DNA of 6,768 nucleotides from an uncultured Veillonella sp. (GTDB lineage: Bacteria; Bacillota; Negativicutes; Veillonellales; Veillonellaceae). Within the stretch, counting starts at the first letter, position 1. Each line of letters starts with the position of its first letter. A program made the position numbers and the translations under genes. Positions 1 through 6,690 of the stretch are shown in pieces. Where the stretch lies: assembly GCA_900550175.1 (NCBI GenBank), contig URQX01000089.1, positions 1 through 6,768 on the forward strand, read 5' to 3'. The notes beneath the pieces were generated by a model, which worked only from the letters and a program-made list of their open reading frames with translations, was not told where the DNA came from and made no database searches.

Positions 1-171
1 ATGTCTACCCTTTATGGCCATAATTCTGAGCTTGCTGTCTCTGAAGGACAAGATGTATCTAAAGGTCAAGTTATTGCTTATGCTGGTAGCACTGGTAATA
101 GTACTGGACCACACGTACATTTTGAAGTTCGTATAAGTGGGGATCCTGTTGATCCTATGGGATATTTATAA
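1..171 (+). CDS. M23 family metallopeptidase (LytM/EnvC-like murein hydrolase), 3' end only
   Basis: This is the last 56 codons of a gene that begins before the window; the ATG at position 1 is most likely an internal Met. The visible part is the end of a LytM-type peptidase domain: a TLYGH motif (residues 3-7 of the fragment), a biotinyl-carrier-like stretch GQDVSKGQVIAYAGSTGNS (19-33 region), and the HVHFE motif at residues 38-42. In this family the HxH pair supplies a catalytic His and a zinc ligand. The frame ends in the usual family tail (a DPVDPMGYL ending). Such enzymes cut peptide cross-links of peptidoglycan or, if degenerate, activate amidases. The upstream zinc ligands lie outside the window, so I cannot tell whether it is active. 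The stop is one base before the S41 protease start, which suggests co-translation and a shared envelope role. Confidence 0.9.
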   Translation: MSTLYGHNSELAVSEGQDVSKGQVIAYAGSTGNSTGPHVHFEVRISGDPVDPMGYL

Positions 172-172
172 T

Positions 173-1312
173 ATGAAATTTGATACACGTACGGTGTTGT
201 GGAGCCTATTGAAATATATAGGCTCTGGCATCGTTATTATGTGGCTAACGTTTTGGTATATATCTGGTTCATTCTGGGGCTTACCAAGACTCTTTGTAGC
301 CTACTATGCTGCGAGTCAAGTCTTTATGACACCTATGTCTAAAGCTACCCTTTATGATGGTATGCTAAAAGGTTTGATCGGCTCTTTGGGGGAGCCTCAT
401 AGTGTTTATTTAGATGCTGATGAATTTAAGTCCATGAAAATGCAGACATCTGGTACTTATGCAGGTGTAGGCATGGTTCTAGGGCATGATGATAAAGGTT
501 TATATGCAGTTAGTGTTATGGAAGATCAACCAGCTTTCAAAGCAGGCATAAAACCTGGTGACCATATTATTGCTATTGATGGTCAATCTACAAGTGATAT
601 TACTGTAGAAGATGCATCCTCTCGAATTCGCGGTGAGGCTGGTACTGTTGTAGCCCTTGATATAGAGCGTAATGGTGAAACATTGCACTTTGATATTACT
701 CGTGAATCCATTGTGTTACCAACTGTTAAAAGTAAAATGCTTACAAGTACAGTAGGGTACATTCGGATCAGTCAATTCGCAGAAAATACGGCTGATGATT
801 TTGGAACACAATTTAAAGAGTTACAATCTCAAGGCATGAAGGAACTTATTTTAGATCTTCGAGATAATCCTGGTGGTTTGTTGTCTACAACAGAAAAGAT
901 TTCTAACTATATAATGCCTCCAGGTACATTAGTTACCGTACAAAATAGAGCTGGGAAGAAGGATGTTTATAAGTCGAATGGTCCAGAAGTCGCTATGCCA
1001 TTAGTAGTTCTTGTTAATAAAGGATCTGCTAGTGCATCTGAAATCATAGCTAGTGCTATTCAAGACCGTAAACTAGGTACTATTTTAGGTACTAATACAT
1101 ATGGTAAAGGCACAGTGCAAACTATTTATCCTAGCCTTGATAATGAAGGCGTTAAGGTAACTATTGCTAAGTACCATACACCAAATGACCGTGTTATTGA
1201 CGGCATTGGTATTAAACCAGATGTAGAGCTTGATTTACCAAAAGGTGTAAATCCATCTAGTACATTAGATGATATTCAAATTAAAAAGGCATTAGAGTTA
1301 TTACAGCAATAA
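173..1312 (+). CDS. S41 family carboxy-terminal processing protease, membrane-anchored (CtpA/CtpB type)
   Basis: This 379-residue protein is a serine protease that trims or degrades envelope proteins outside the cytoplasmic membrane. I chose ATG 173, one base after the preceding stop, with a weak GGGA at 159-162. The same frame is open upstream to a GTG at 137, but that adds 12 residues lying inside the M23 gene. A charged N-terminus is followed by a hydrophobic segment at about residues 13-35, read as a signal anchor because no clear signal peptidase site is visible. A PDZ domain spans about 95-182, with a carboxylate-binding-like GVGMVL stretch near its start, and the S41 core follows. Ser287 in GSASASE, Asp298 and Lys312 in YGKGTVQ match the Ser/Asp/Lys positions and spacing (0, +11, +25) known from E. 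coli Prc, so it should be active. Length fits the CtpA group. The exact substrate is unknown; the adjacent M23 hydrolase is an obvious candidate. Confidence 0.93.
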   Translation: MKFDTRTVLWSLLKYIGSGIVIMWLTFWYISGSFWGLPRLFVAYYAASQVFMTPMSKATLYDGMLKGLIGSLGEPHSVYLDADEFKSMKMQTSGTYAGVGMVLGHDDKGLYAVSVMEDQPAFKAGIKPGDHIIAIDGQSTSDITVEDASSRIRGEAGTVVALDIERNGETLHFDITRESIVLPTVKSKMLTSTVGYIRISQFAENTADDFGTQFKELQSQGMKELILDLRDNPGGLLSTTEKISNYIMPPGTLVTVQNRAGKKDVYKSNGPEVAMPLVVLVNKGSASASEIIASAIQDRKLGTILGTNTYGKGTVQTIYPSLDNEGVKVTIAKYHTPNDRVIDGIGIKPDVELDLPKGVNPSSTLDDIQIKKALELLQQ

Positions 1313-1329
1313 TGCATAGGAGTTAAAAT

Positions 1330-2601
1330 ATGTTTATAGATAGAGCGCGTGTCTTTGTTAAGGCCGGTGACGGTGGGGATGGCATGTCTAGTTTCCGCCG
1401 TGAGAAATACGTGCCAAATGGCGGCCCTAGTGGCGGCGATGGTGGTAAAGGGGCAGACGTTATTTTTAAAGCGGACAAGAATATTAATACTCTTGTAGAC
1501 TTTAGATATAAACGTCAGTTTAAGGCGCCTGCTGGTGGTAATGGTGAAAGCTCCAATAAGCATGGTCGCGGTTCTGAGCCACTGATTATCCCGGTTCCAT
1601 TGGGCACTGTAATTAAAGAAGAAGAAACAGGTAAAATTTTCTGTGACCTCGTTAACGATGGCGATACATTTGTTATTGCTAAAGGTGGTCGTGGGGGCCG
1701 TGGTAATGCACGTTTCCAAACAAGTGCTAACCGTGCACCGACATTTGCAGAAAAAGGTGAACCTGGTGAAGAGTTCTGGTTACAACTAGAACTAAAAGTA
1801 TTAGCTGACGTTGGTTTATTAGGGTACCCATCTGTTGGTAAATCTAGTATTTTACGTAAGGTTTCTAAAGCTCAACCAGAGGTAGCTGCTTATCACTTTA
1901 CCACATTGACACCTGTACTTGGGGTAGTAACAATCTCTGGAGATCGTAGTTTTGTACTAGCCGATATTCCTGGCCTTATTGAAGGGGCTAGCGAAGGTGT
2001 TGGTCTAGGACATAACTTCTTGCGTCACGTAGAACGGACTAACATTTTAATTCACGTCCTTGATGTATCTGGTATGGAAGGTCGTGATCCAAAGGTTGAT
2101 TTTGATGCTATTAATGAAGAACTTCGTAAATATTCTGAAAAATTAGCCAATAAAAAACAAATTGTTGCACTCAATAAGATTGATATGGTCTTTGATGATA
2201 CAACAATTCCTGATACAAAAAAATATTTTGAAGATAAAGGCTACGAAGTCTTCCTTATCAATGCATTAAGCGGTGAAGGTTTACCAGAGCTCATGGAACG
2301 AGCTTACTACTATGTAGAAAACTATGAGCCAGAACCAGAAGCAACTGATGATACAGTTGTATACGAAGCAAAACCAGATGTAGAATTTGTTATTACTCGT
2401 GGTGATGATGCTGCATTCTATATTACAGGTAAACGTATTGAACGCTTAGTGGCAATGACAAATTTAAGTGATGATCAATCTCTTCGTAGATTCCAACGCA
2501 TTTGGCGTTTTATGGAGCTGGATGCTAAATTAAAAGAAAAAGGTTGTAAAGACGGTGATGAAGTTGTGATTGGCGATCAACGCTTTACTTTCCAAGAGTA
2601 G
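1330..2601 (+). CDS. obgE: Obg family GTPase, ribosome assembly (ObgE/CgtA)
   Basis: This 423-residue essential-type GTPase binds the large ribosomal subunit during maturation and is linked in other bacteria to the stringent response. It acts in the cytoplasm on 50S precursors. Three domains are visible: the glycine-rich Obg fold (about 1-157, with GDGGDG and GGPSGGDGGKG repeats), the G domain (about 158-330), and the C-terminal OCT domain (about 352-421) typical of Firmicute Obg. G-motifs: P-loop GYPSVGKS at 165-172, switch I YHFTTL at 188-193, DIPG at 212-215, NKID at 282-285, and a G5 element NAL at 311-313. Two small departures are Ser173 where the family usually has Thr (GKST), and Asn rather than Ser at the start of G5. 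An AGGAG at 1318-1322 lies 7 bases before the ATG. It starts 17 bases after the S41 gene and ends 8 bases before the YhbY gene. Confidence 0.97.
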   Translation: MFIDRARVFVKAGDGGDGMSSFRREKYVPNGGPSGGDGGKGADVIFKADKNINTLVDFRYKRQFKAPAGGNGESSNKHGRGSEPLIIPVPLGTVIKEEETGKIFCDLVNDGDTFVIAKGGRGGRGNARFQTSANRAPTFAEKGEPGEEFWLQLELKVLADVGLLGYPSVGKSSILRKVSKAQPEVAAYHFTTLTPVLGVVTISGDRSFVLADIPGLIEGASEGVGLGHNFLRHVERTNILIHVLDVSGMEGRDPKVDFDAINEELRKYSEKLANKKQIVALNKIDMVFDDTTIPDTKKYFEDKGYEVFLINALSGEGLPELMERAYYYVENYEPEPEATDDTVVYEAKPDVEFVITRGDDAAFYITGKRIERLVAMTNLSDDQSLRRFQRIWRFMELDAKLKEKGCKDGDEVVIGDQRFTFQE

Positions 2602-2609
2602 GAGTAATA

Positions 2610-2894
2610 ATGACAGGAAAACAAAAACGGTATTTACGTTCTTTAGCAGCAACAATGCCACCAGTAGTTCAAATCGGTAAAAATGGTTTAGAAAATAGTG
2701 TTATTGATAGTGCTCGTGCAGCCTTAATGGCTCGTGAGTTAATAAAGGTAAAACTTCACAACAATAGCCCTGAAGATAAGACGATTTTCCAAGAGTTAGC
2801 TGATATGCTTGGTGCTGAATTAGTCCAAGTTATTGGTTTTAACGGTGTTTTATATAAAGCTAAAAAAGAACCAAAAATTATTCTACCTAAATAA
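2610..2894 (+). CDS. yhbY: YhbY-type CRM-domain RNA-binding protein, ribosome assembly
   Basis: This 94-residue protein is almost entirely one CRM (YhbY) domain, the usual size for the stand-alone bacterial form. It begins with the characteristic LTGKQKRYLRSLA-like opening (here MTGKQKRYL) and carries the GKNG loop at residues 23-26, equivalent to the GxxG RNA-binding loop of the KH-like fold. It ends in a basic tail (KAKKEPK). E. coli YhbY associates with pre-50S particles, so its place directly after obgE, another 50S assembly factor, fits. The ribosome binding site AGGAG (2600-2604) overlaps the obgE stop codon and lies 5 bases before the ATG, which points to translational coupling with obgE. 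The 66 bases after it are the longest non-coding gap in the window. Confidence 0.93.
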   Translation: MTGKQKRYLRSLAATMPPVVQIGKNGLENSVIDSARAALMARELIKVKLHNNSPEDKTIFQELADMLGAELVQVIGFNGVLYKAKKEPKIILPK

Positions 2895-2931
2895 ATCGTC
2901 ATATTACTAACATGTATTGTATGGGGTCTTC

Positions 2932-2957
2932 ATAACCTGTTAGCCCTAGGAGGTTAT
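2932..2957 (+). promoter_or_regulatory. Inverted repeat over the proB ribosome binding site, possible translational hairpin
   Basis: ATAACCT (2932-2938) is exactly complementary to AGGTTAT (2951-2957), with 12 bases between. Inside, U-A pairs are also possible at 2941/2948 and 2942/2947. The right arm takes in the end of the strong Shine-Dalgarno AGGAGG (2948-2953), which lies 7 bases before the proB ATG at 2961. If folded in the mRNA, the hairpin would partly hide the ribosome binding site. Perfect 7-base arms can arise by chance in an AT-rich gap, so the regulatory role is inference. No T-box, terminator run of T or clear -35/-10 pair is seen in 2895-2960. Confidence 0.35.
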
Positions 2958-2960
2958 TCT

Positions 2961-4082
2961 ATGCGCAGTGCTATCATCAACGCAAAAAGAATAGTAGTAA
3001 AAGTAGGCAGTAGTACGCTTTGTTATGCTAATGGTCATTTAAACTTAGAGCGCATTGAACGATTAGTTCGCCAATTATCAGATTTAGCTAATCAAGGTAA
3101 AGAGGTTATTCTTGTTTCTTCTGGTGCAACAGGAGCTGGTCTTGCTCCTCTAGGATTTAAAGAAAAACCTAGAGACCTTGTGTTGAAACAAGCTGCTGCT
3201 GCCGTAGGACAAGGCATTCTTATCCATATGTATGAGCGTATGTTCCGTGAATACGGTCGTACAGTAGGTCAAATTCTTTTAACAAAAGAAGATAGTACAG
3301 GCCGTCATAGTTATCTTAACTTGCGGAATACATTACATACTTTGTTGCAACTCAATGTTATTCCTATTATCAATGAAAATGACGTAGTTGCTATAGAGGA
3401 ATTTAAAATTGGTGATAATGATACTTTATCTGCTACTGTTGCAGGCATTGTAGATGCTGATTTGCTTATTATTTTATCCGATATCGAAGGATTACATACA
3501 GCCAATCCAGCAACTCATCCAGATGCTACGTTAATAGAAACAGTTTCTGAAATTACTGATGAAACTTATGCTATTGCAGGTGGTGCTGGATCCAATATGG
3601 GAACAGGTGGCATGTATACCAAGATAAAGGCTGCTCATATGGCTACAAATTCTGGGGTACCTATGGTAATTACATCCGGCGAGGTAGAAGATTCTGTTCG
3701 TCGTGTATGTAAGGGTGAAAATATTGGTACCCTCTTTGAAGCGCATGATACTGGGCTATCAGGAAAACATCATTGGCTTGCTTTTGGTAAACGATTGAAA
3801 GGGTCAATCACTATTGATTATGGTTGTGCTCGTGCCGTATTAGATAAAGGTGCGAGTATTTTACCAGCTGGTATTATTGATGTAGATGGGTCATTTGGAC
3901 CTGGTGATACAATTTCTATTTACCATAATGGTAAAGAAATTGGCCGTGGACTTATCAACTATGGTATCGAAGATATGAAGGCCATTAAAGGTCATAATAC
4001 AAATGATATAGCTAAAATTTTAGGTATTAATACAACCTATGATGAAGCAGTACATCGTAATAATCTAGTTTTATTACATTGA
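2961..4082 (+). CDS. proB: Glutamate 5-kinase
   Basis: This 373-residue protein phosphorylates L-glutamate with ATP to gamma-glutamyl phosphate, the first committed step of proline synthesis. It works with ProA, which takes up the labile product. The amino-acid-kinase domain covers about 1-260: VVKVGSSTL at 12-20 with Lys14, VSSGA at 52-56, INEND at 137-141, IGDND at 150-154 (glutamate binding) and GTGGMYTK at 214-221. The second domain is a PUA fold (about 281-358), so this is the full-length two-domain form as in E. coli, and the size agrees. In the family this enzyme is usually feedback-inhibited by proline; nothing in the kinase motifs suggests that has been lost, but I cannot prove it from sequence. 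Start: ATG 2961 behind an excellent AGGAGG (2948-2953) that may be tied up in a hairpin. proA follows after 9 bases. Confidence 0.97.
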   Translation: MRSAIINAKRIVVKVGSSTLCYANGHLNLERIERLVRQLSDLANQGKEVILVSSGATGAGLAPLGFKEKPRDLVLKQAAAAVGQGILIHMYERMFREYGRTVGQILLTKEDSTGRHSYLNLRNTLHTLLQLNVIPIINENDVVAIEEFKIGDNDTLSATVAGIVDADLLIILSDIEGLHTANPATHPDATLIETVSEITDETYAIAGGAGSNMGTGGMYTKIKAAHMATNSGVPMVITSGEVEDSVRRVCKGENIGTLFEAHDTGLSGKHHWLAFGKRLKGSITIDYGCARAVLDKGASILPAGIIDVDGSFGPGDTISIYHNGKEIGRGLINYGIEDMKAIKGHNTNDIAKILGINTTYDEAVHRNNLVLLH

Positions 4083-4091
4083 GGATATCCT
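4080..4091 (+). promoter_or_regulatory. proA ribosome binding site, overlapping the proB stop and inside a 10-base palindrome
   Basis: TGAGGA at 4080-4085 joins the proB stop codon (TGA, 4080-4082) to a GAGGA Shine-Dalgarno about 6 bases before the proA ATG at 4092. This arrangement suggests that ribosomes finishing proB start proA. The bases 4082-4091 (AGGATATCCT) form a perfect palindrome. It is too tight to form a stable intramolecular hairpin, so I treat it as a curiosity. Confidence 0.6.
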
Positions 4092-5351
4092 ATGAACCAA
4101 TATGAAGAAATTTGCAAAGATATGGGTCAAAGAGCTAAAGCGGCATCCTTTGAATTGGCTCAAATTGATCAAGGTACATTAGATTCTGCATTATTGGCAA
4201 TCGCTGATGCTGTAGAAGCACAAACCGATGAAATTATGGCTGCTAATCAATTAGATCTAGATAAATCTGGGGATTATAATGTACCTCAAACTATGATAGA
4301 TCGATTAACATTGACACCTAGCCGTATTTCTCAAATGGCTGAAGGTGTTCGTCAAGTGGCTGCTCTTGAAAGTCCAGTTGGTTCAGTTATAGAAACAATT
4401 ACACGTCCTAATGGTTTAGTTATTGAAAAAAGAGCAGTACCTTTTGGTGTTATTGGCATTATATTTGAAGCTCGTCCAAATGTAACAATTGATGCAGGGG
4501 TCCTCTGTTTAAAAACTGCAAATGCCACGATATTACGCGGTGGTAAGGAAGCCTTCCATACCAACCAAATCATTGTGTCTATTATGCGCAATACCCTAGA
4601 AACTCTTGGAATTACGCCAGATGCGATTCAACTCGTGGAAGTTCTAGATCGAGATATGGTTGGTGTACTATTACACCAACGCGAATATATTGATGTTATT
4701 ATTCCACGTGGTGGTGCTGGACTCATTCGTCGCGTTGTAGATGAAAGTAGTATTCCAGTGATTGAAACGGGAAGTGGAGTATGCCATACCTTTGTTGATG
4801 AATATGCTGATTTCGACATGGCATTAGATATTGCTGTTAATGCAAAGGTGCAGCGTCCATCCGTATGTAACTCAATGGAAACATTGTTAGTACACCAAGC
4901 GGTGGCTGCTGAATTATTACCACGTCTTGATAAGGCGCTACAAGAATATGGTGTCCGAATTCACGGTGATACAGCTGTAGCCCAATATATGGAGAATACA
5001 ATTCCTTTAACAGAGGATTCCTTCAATACTGAATATAATGATATGGACCTAAATGTCCGGATTGTCAATAGTCTTGAAGAAGCTATTGTGCATGTAAATC
5101 GTTATACAACGCATCACTCTGAATCTATTGTTACTGATGAACCTATGCGCGCTACTATATTCATGAATTTAGTAGATTGTTCTACTGTGTATCATAATGC
5201 ATCCACACGTTTTACAGATGGATTTGAGTTTGGCTTTGGTGCTGAAATTGGTATTAGCACACAAAAACTTCATGCTCGCGGACCAATGGGATTACAGGCA
5301 TTAACATCATATAAATACTTTGTATTTGGACAAGGCCAAGTTCGAAAGTGA
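4092..5351 (+). CDS. proA: Glutamate-5-semialdehyde dehydrogenase (gamma-glutamyl phosphate reductase)
   Basis: This 419-residue protein reduces gamma-glutamyl phosphate with NADPH to glutamate 5-semialdehyde, which cyclises to pyrroline-5-carboxylate; the last enzyme, ProC, is not in this window. It belongs to the aldehyde dehydrogenase superfamily, ProA branch, and has the normal length. Visible signatures are the conserved cofactor-side block FGVIGIIFEARPNVT with FEARPN at 125-130, the LRGGKEA stretch soon after, and the catalytic cysteine Cys259 in RPSVCNSMETLLVH (255-268). The C-terminal part carries the usual FTDGFEFGFGAEIGISTQK block and HARGPMGL. The gene is coupled to proB by a ribosome binding site overlapping the proB stop. 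Its own stop codon overlaps the GTG start of the small frame that follows, in the pattern GTGA. Confidence 0.97.
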   Translation: MNQYEEICKDMGQRAKAASFELAQIDQGTLDSALLAIADAVEAQTDEIMAANQLDLDKSGDYNVPQTMIDRLTLTPSRISQMAEGVRQVAALESPVGSVIETITRPNGLVIEKRAVPFGVIGIIFEARPNVTIDAGVLCLKTANATILRGGKEAFHTNQIIVSIMRNTLETLGITPDAIQLVEVLDRDMVGVLLHQREYIDVIIPRGGAGLIRRVVDESSIPVIETGSGVCHTFVDEYADFDMALDIAVNAKVQRPSVCNSMETLLVHQAVAAELLPRLDKALQEYGVRIHGDTAVAQYMENTIPLTEDSFNTEYNDMDLNVRIVNSLEEAIVHVNRYTTHHSESIVTDEPMRATIFMNLVDCSTVYHNASTRFTDGFEFGFGAEIGISTQKLHARGPMGLQALTSYKYFVFGQGQVRK

Positions 5352-5497
5352 AGACAGTATATTACTTAATAAGGGCATACTACAGATATATTCAGACTCC
5401 TAAAGGTCGATACGAATGGATATCCTATGGAAAAGCGCTGCTCTTATTTATCATTATTTGTGTCATTGTCATTAAGGGTGTGACATTATTATGGTAG
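5348..5497 (+). CDS. Small single-pass membrane protein of unknown function, 49 residues
   Basis: I do not recognise this gene. A GTG at 5348 opens a 49-codon frame that overlaps the proA stop by 4 bases (GTGA, 5348-5351) and ends at TAG 5495-5497, 7 bases inside nadD. It has no internal Met, and the only in-frame start codon before the hydrophobic part is this GTG. The first 29 residues are basic and Tyr-rich: seven Tyr, six Lys/Arg and one acidic residue. Residues about 30-42 (ALLLFIIICVIVI) form a strongly hydrophobic segment, followed by a short tail ending in Trp. By the positive-inside rule the N-terminus would be cytoplasmic. The frame fits the 139-base gap between proA and nadD exactly. 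Against it: there is no strong Shine-Dalgarno (only AAGG at 5332-5335), and the early Arg codons are AGG, AGA and CGA rather than the CGT common in neighbours. Translation by coupling from proA is the likeliest route. Confidence 0.62.
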   Translation: MKTVYYLIRAYYRYIQTPKGRYEWISYGKALLLFIIICVIVIKGVTLLW

Positions 5498-6105
5498 AGA
5501 AACGACGTATAGGTATCATAGGTGGAACATTTAATCCTATTCATTTAGGTCATCTCATGATTGCCGAGGTGGCTTGTGAAAGCTTTAATTTGGAAAAGGT
5601 TATTTTTGTGCCAGCACGGATACCACCTCATAAGCAACATGATGTAATAGATAGTCATCATCGATATGCTATGACTGCAGCTGCCGTGTCAGATAATCCA
5701 AATTTTGAAATTTCTGATGTGGAGATGCGTCGAGAAGGCCCTTCGTATACGGTTTATACGATTCAACATTTCAAGGTAATATATGGACCAAATGTTGAAT
5801 TTTACTTTATAGCTGGAACTGATACAATTCGTGCATTGCCAACGTGGAAATTTATTGAGGAATTATTAGATGAGGTCCACTTTATTGGTGCTACAAGACC
5901 GGATGGATCCAGTGCTATTGACGAAACATTAGAGATTTTAGGACCTAAAGCACGAGAAAGAATACATCTTATGGAGGTTCCTGAGATGAAGTTATCTGCT
6001 ACGTATTTACGAGAGCGACTACGTTCTGGAAAAACGGTTCGGTATATGTTGCCTAAATGTGTAGTAGAGTATATAGAAGAAAACCATATTTATGAGAAGG
6101 AATAA
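5491..6105 (+). CDS. nadD: Nicotinate-nucleotide adenylyltransferase
   Basis: This 204-residue protein joins nicotinate mononucleotide and ATP to deamido-NAD, the penultimate step of NAD synthesis, in the cytoplasm. It is a nucleotidyltransferase fold enzyme of normal NadD length. The ATP-binding GGTFNPIHLGH block lies at residues 11-21, with the HxGH motif at 18-21. The family's PPHK motif follows near residues 45-48. Near the C-terminus SATYLRERL is a variant of the SSTxxR nucleotide-binding motif, with Ala in place of the second Ser. Start: ATG 5491 is preceded by AAGGGTG at 5473-5479, a usable Shine-Dalgarno with a somewhat long 11-base spacer. The first 7 bases overlap the small membrane protein frame. 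It stops 3 bases before yqeK, a pairing with the Ap4A hydrolase seen widely in Firmicutes. Confidence 0.96.
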   Translation: MVEKRRIGIIGGTFNPIHLGHLMIAEVACESFNLEKVIFVPARIPPHKQHDVIDSHHRYAMTAAAVSDNPNFEISDVEMRREGPSYTVYTIQHFKVIYGPNVEFYFIAGTDTIRALPTWKFIEELLDEVHFIGATRPDGSSAIDETLEILGPKARERIHLMEVPEMKLSATYLRERLRSGKTVRYMLPKCVVEYIEENHIYEKE

Positions 6106-6108
6106 AGG

Positions 6109-6678
6109 ATGTTATCATTTGATGAAATACAACTTAGTGTGAGTGAGTGGTTGAGTAAAAAACGCTTTAAACATACTCTTGGCGTTGTTGAAACTGCCAC
6201 TCATTTAGCTAAGCTTTATGGTGTTGATATTGAAAAGGCTAGACTAGCAGCCTTATTGCATGATTGCGCTAAGGAGCTACCTCTACAGGATATGCAAAAT
6301 CTTGTTAAAACTGAATCGTATGAGGTTGATCAAGAATTATTAAGTAATGGTAATCTCTTACATGGTTTAGCTGGTATGATTCGTGCTAAACATGAATTTT
6401 CTATATCTGATAATGAGGTTTTGGAAGCCATTAGGGTTCATACAACTGGTAAGGTACACATGTCTAAACTAGATAAAGTTATATTCTTAGCAGACTATAT
6501 AGAACCTAATCGAGATTTCCCAGGTGTGGATGAATTGCGTAAGGTGGCGGACCAAGATTTAGACAAAGCAGTATTACTTGGTTTTGACAACACTATTATT
6601 CATCTTATAGAGCAAAAATTGTCTATTTATCCTTTGACCATACTTGGTCGTAATGATGTGTTACAATCTTGCAAATAA
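6109..6678 (+). CDS. yqeK: YqeK family HD-domain hydrolase (symmetrical Ap4A hydrolase type)
   Basis: This 189-residue protein belongs to the HD-domain metal-dependent phosphohydrolases. Characterised Firmicute YqeK proteins cleave diadenosine tetraphosphate to two ADP. Metal-binding residues can be followed: His22 in RFKHTLGV, His51-Asp52 in LLHDCAKEL, His85 in HGLAG, His111 in VHTTGK and Asp129 in LADYIEPNR. The pattern is complete and matches the family, including its LADYIEP signature and normal length. Start: ATG 6109, 3 bases after the nadD stop, with AGAAGGA at 6095-6101 inside the end of nadD as ribosome binding site. Being placed with nadD fits a role in adenine dinucleotide metabolism or damage control, which is inference. 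The activity call rests on family knowledge, not on anything unique to this sequence. Confidence 0.92.
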   Translation: MLSFDEIQLSVSEWLSKKRFKHTLGVVETATHLAKLYGVDIEKARLAALLHDCAKELPLQDMQNLVKTESYEVDQELLSNGNLLHGLAGMIRAKHEFSISDNEVLEAIRVHTTGKVHMSKLDKVIFLADYIEPNRDFPGVDELRKVADQDLDKAVLLGFDNTIIHLIEQKLSIYPLTILGRNDVLQSCK

Positions 6679-6690
6679 TGGAGTTTATAT

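Noticed and set aside
137..172. GTG at 137 as the start of the S41 protease, adding 12 residues.
   Set aside because: The extension lies inside the end of the M23 gene and adds a hydrophobic stretch before the charged N-terminus. ATG 173, right after the M23 stop, gives a normal signal-anchor layout.
1276..1719. A 147-codon open frame on the minus strand over the start of obgE.
   Set aside because: It is antisense to a well-conserved gene, its peptide is low in recognisable features and rich in Thr/Asn, and no ribosome binding site or context supports it. Other minus-strand frames over S41, proB and proA were rejected for the same reason.
2895..2960. A T-box leader or a promoter before proB.
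   Set aside because: The 66 bases are far too short for a T-box and lack its conserved core. The best -10-like match (TATTGT, 2915-2920) has no acceptable -35 partner.
5418..5429. A 12-base sequence (GGATATCCTATG) identical to 4083-4094 at the proA start, followed by an 18-codon ATG frame to 5483.
   Set aside because: The second copy lies within the small membrane protein frame and codes there in another frame. The 18-codon frame has no separate support, and one repeated 12-mer built on a palindrome is weak evidence of function.
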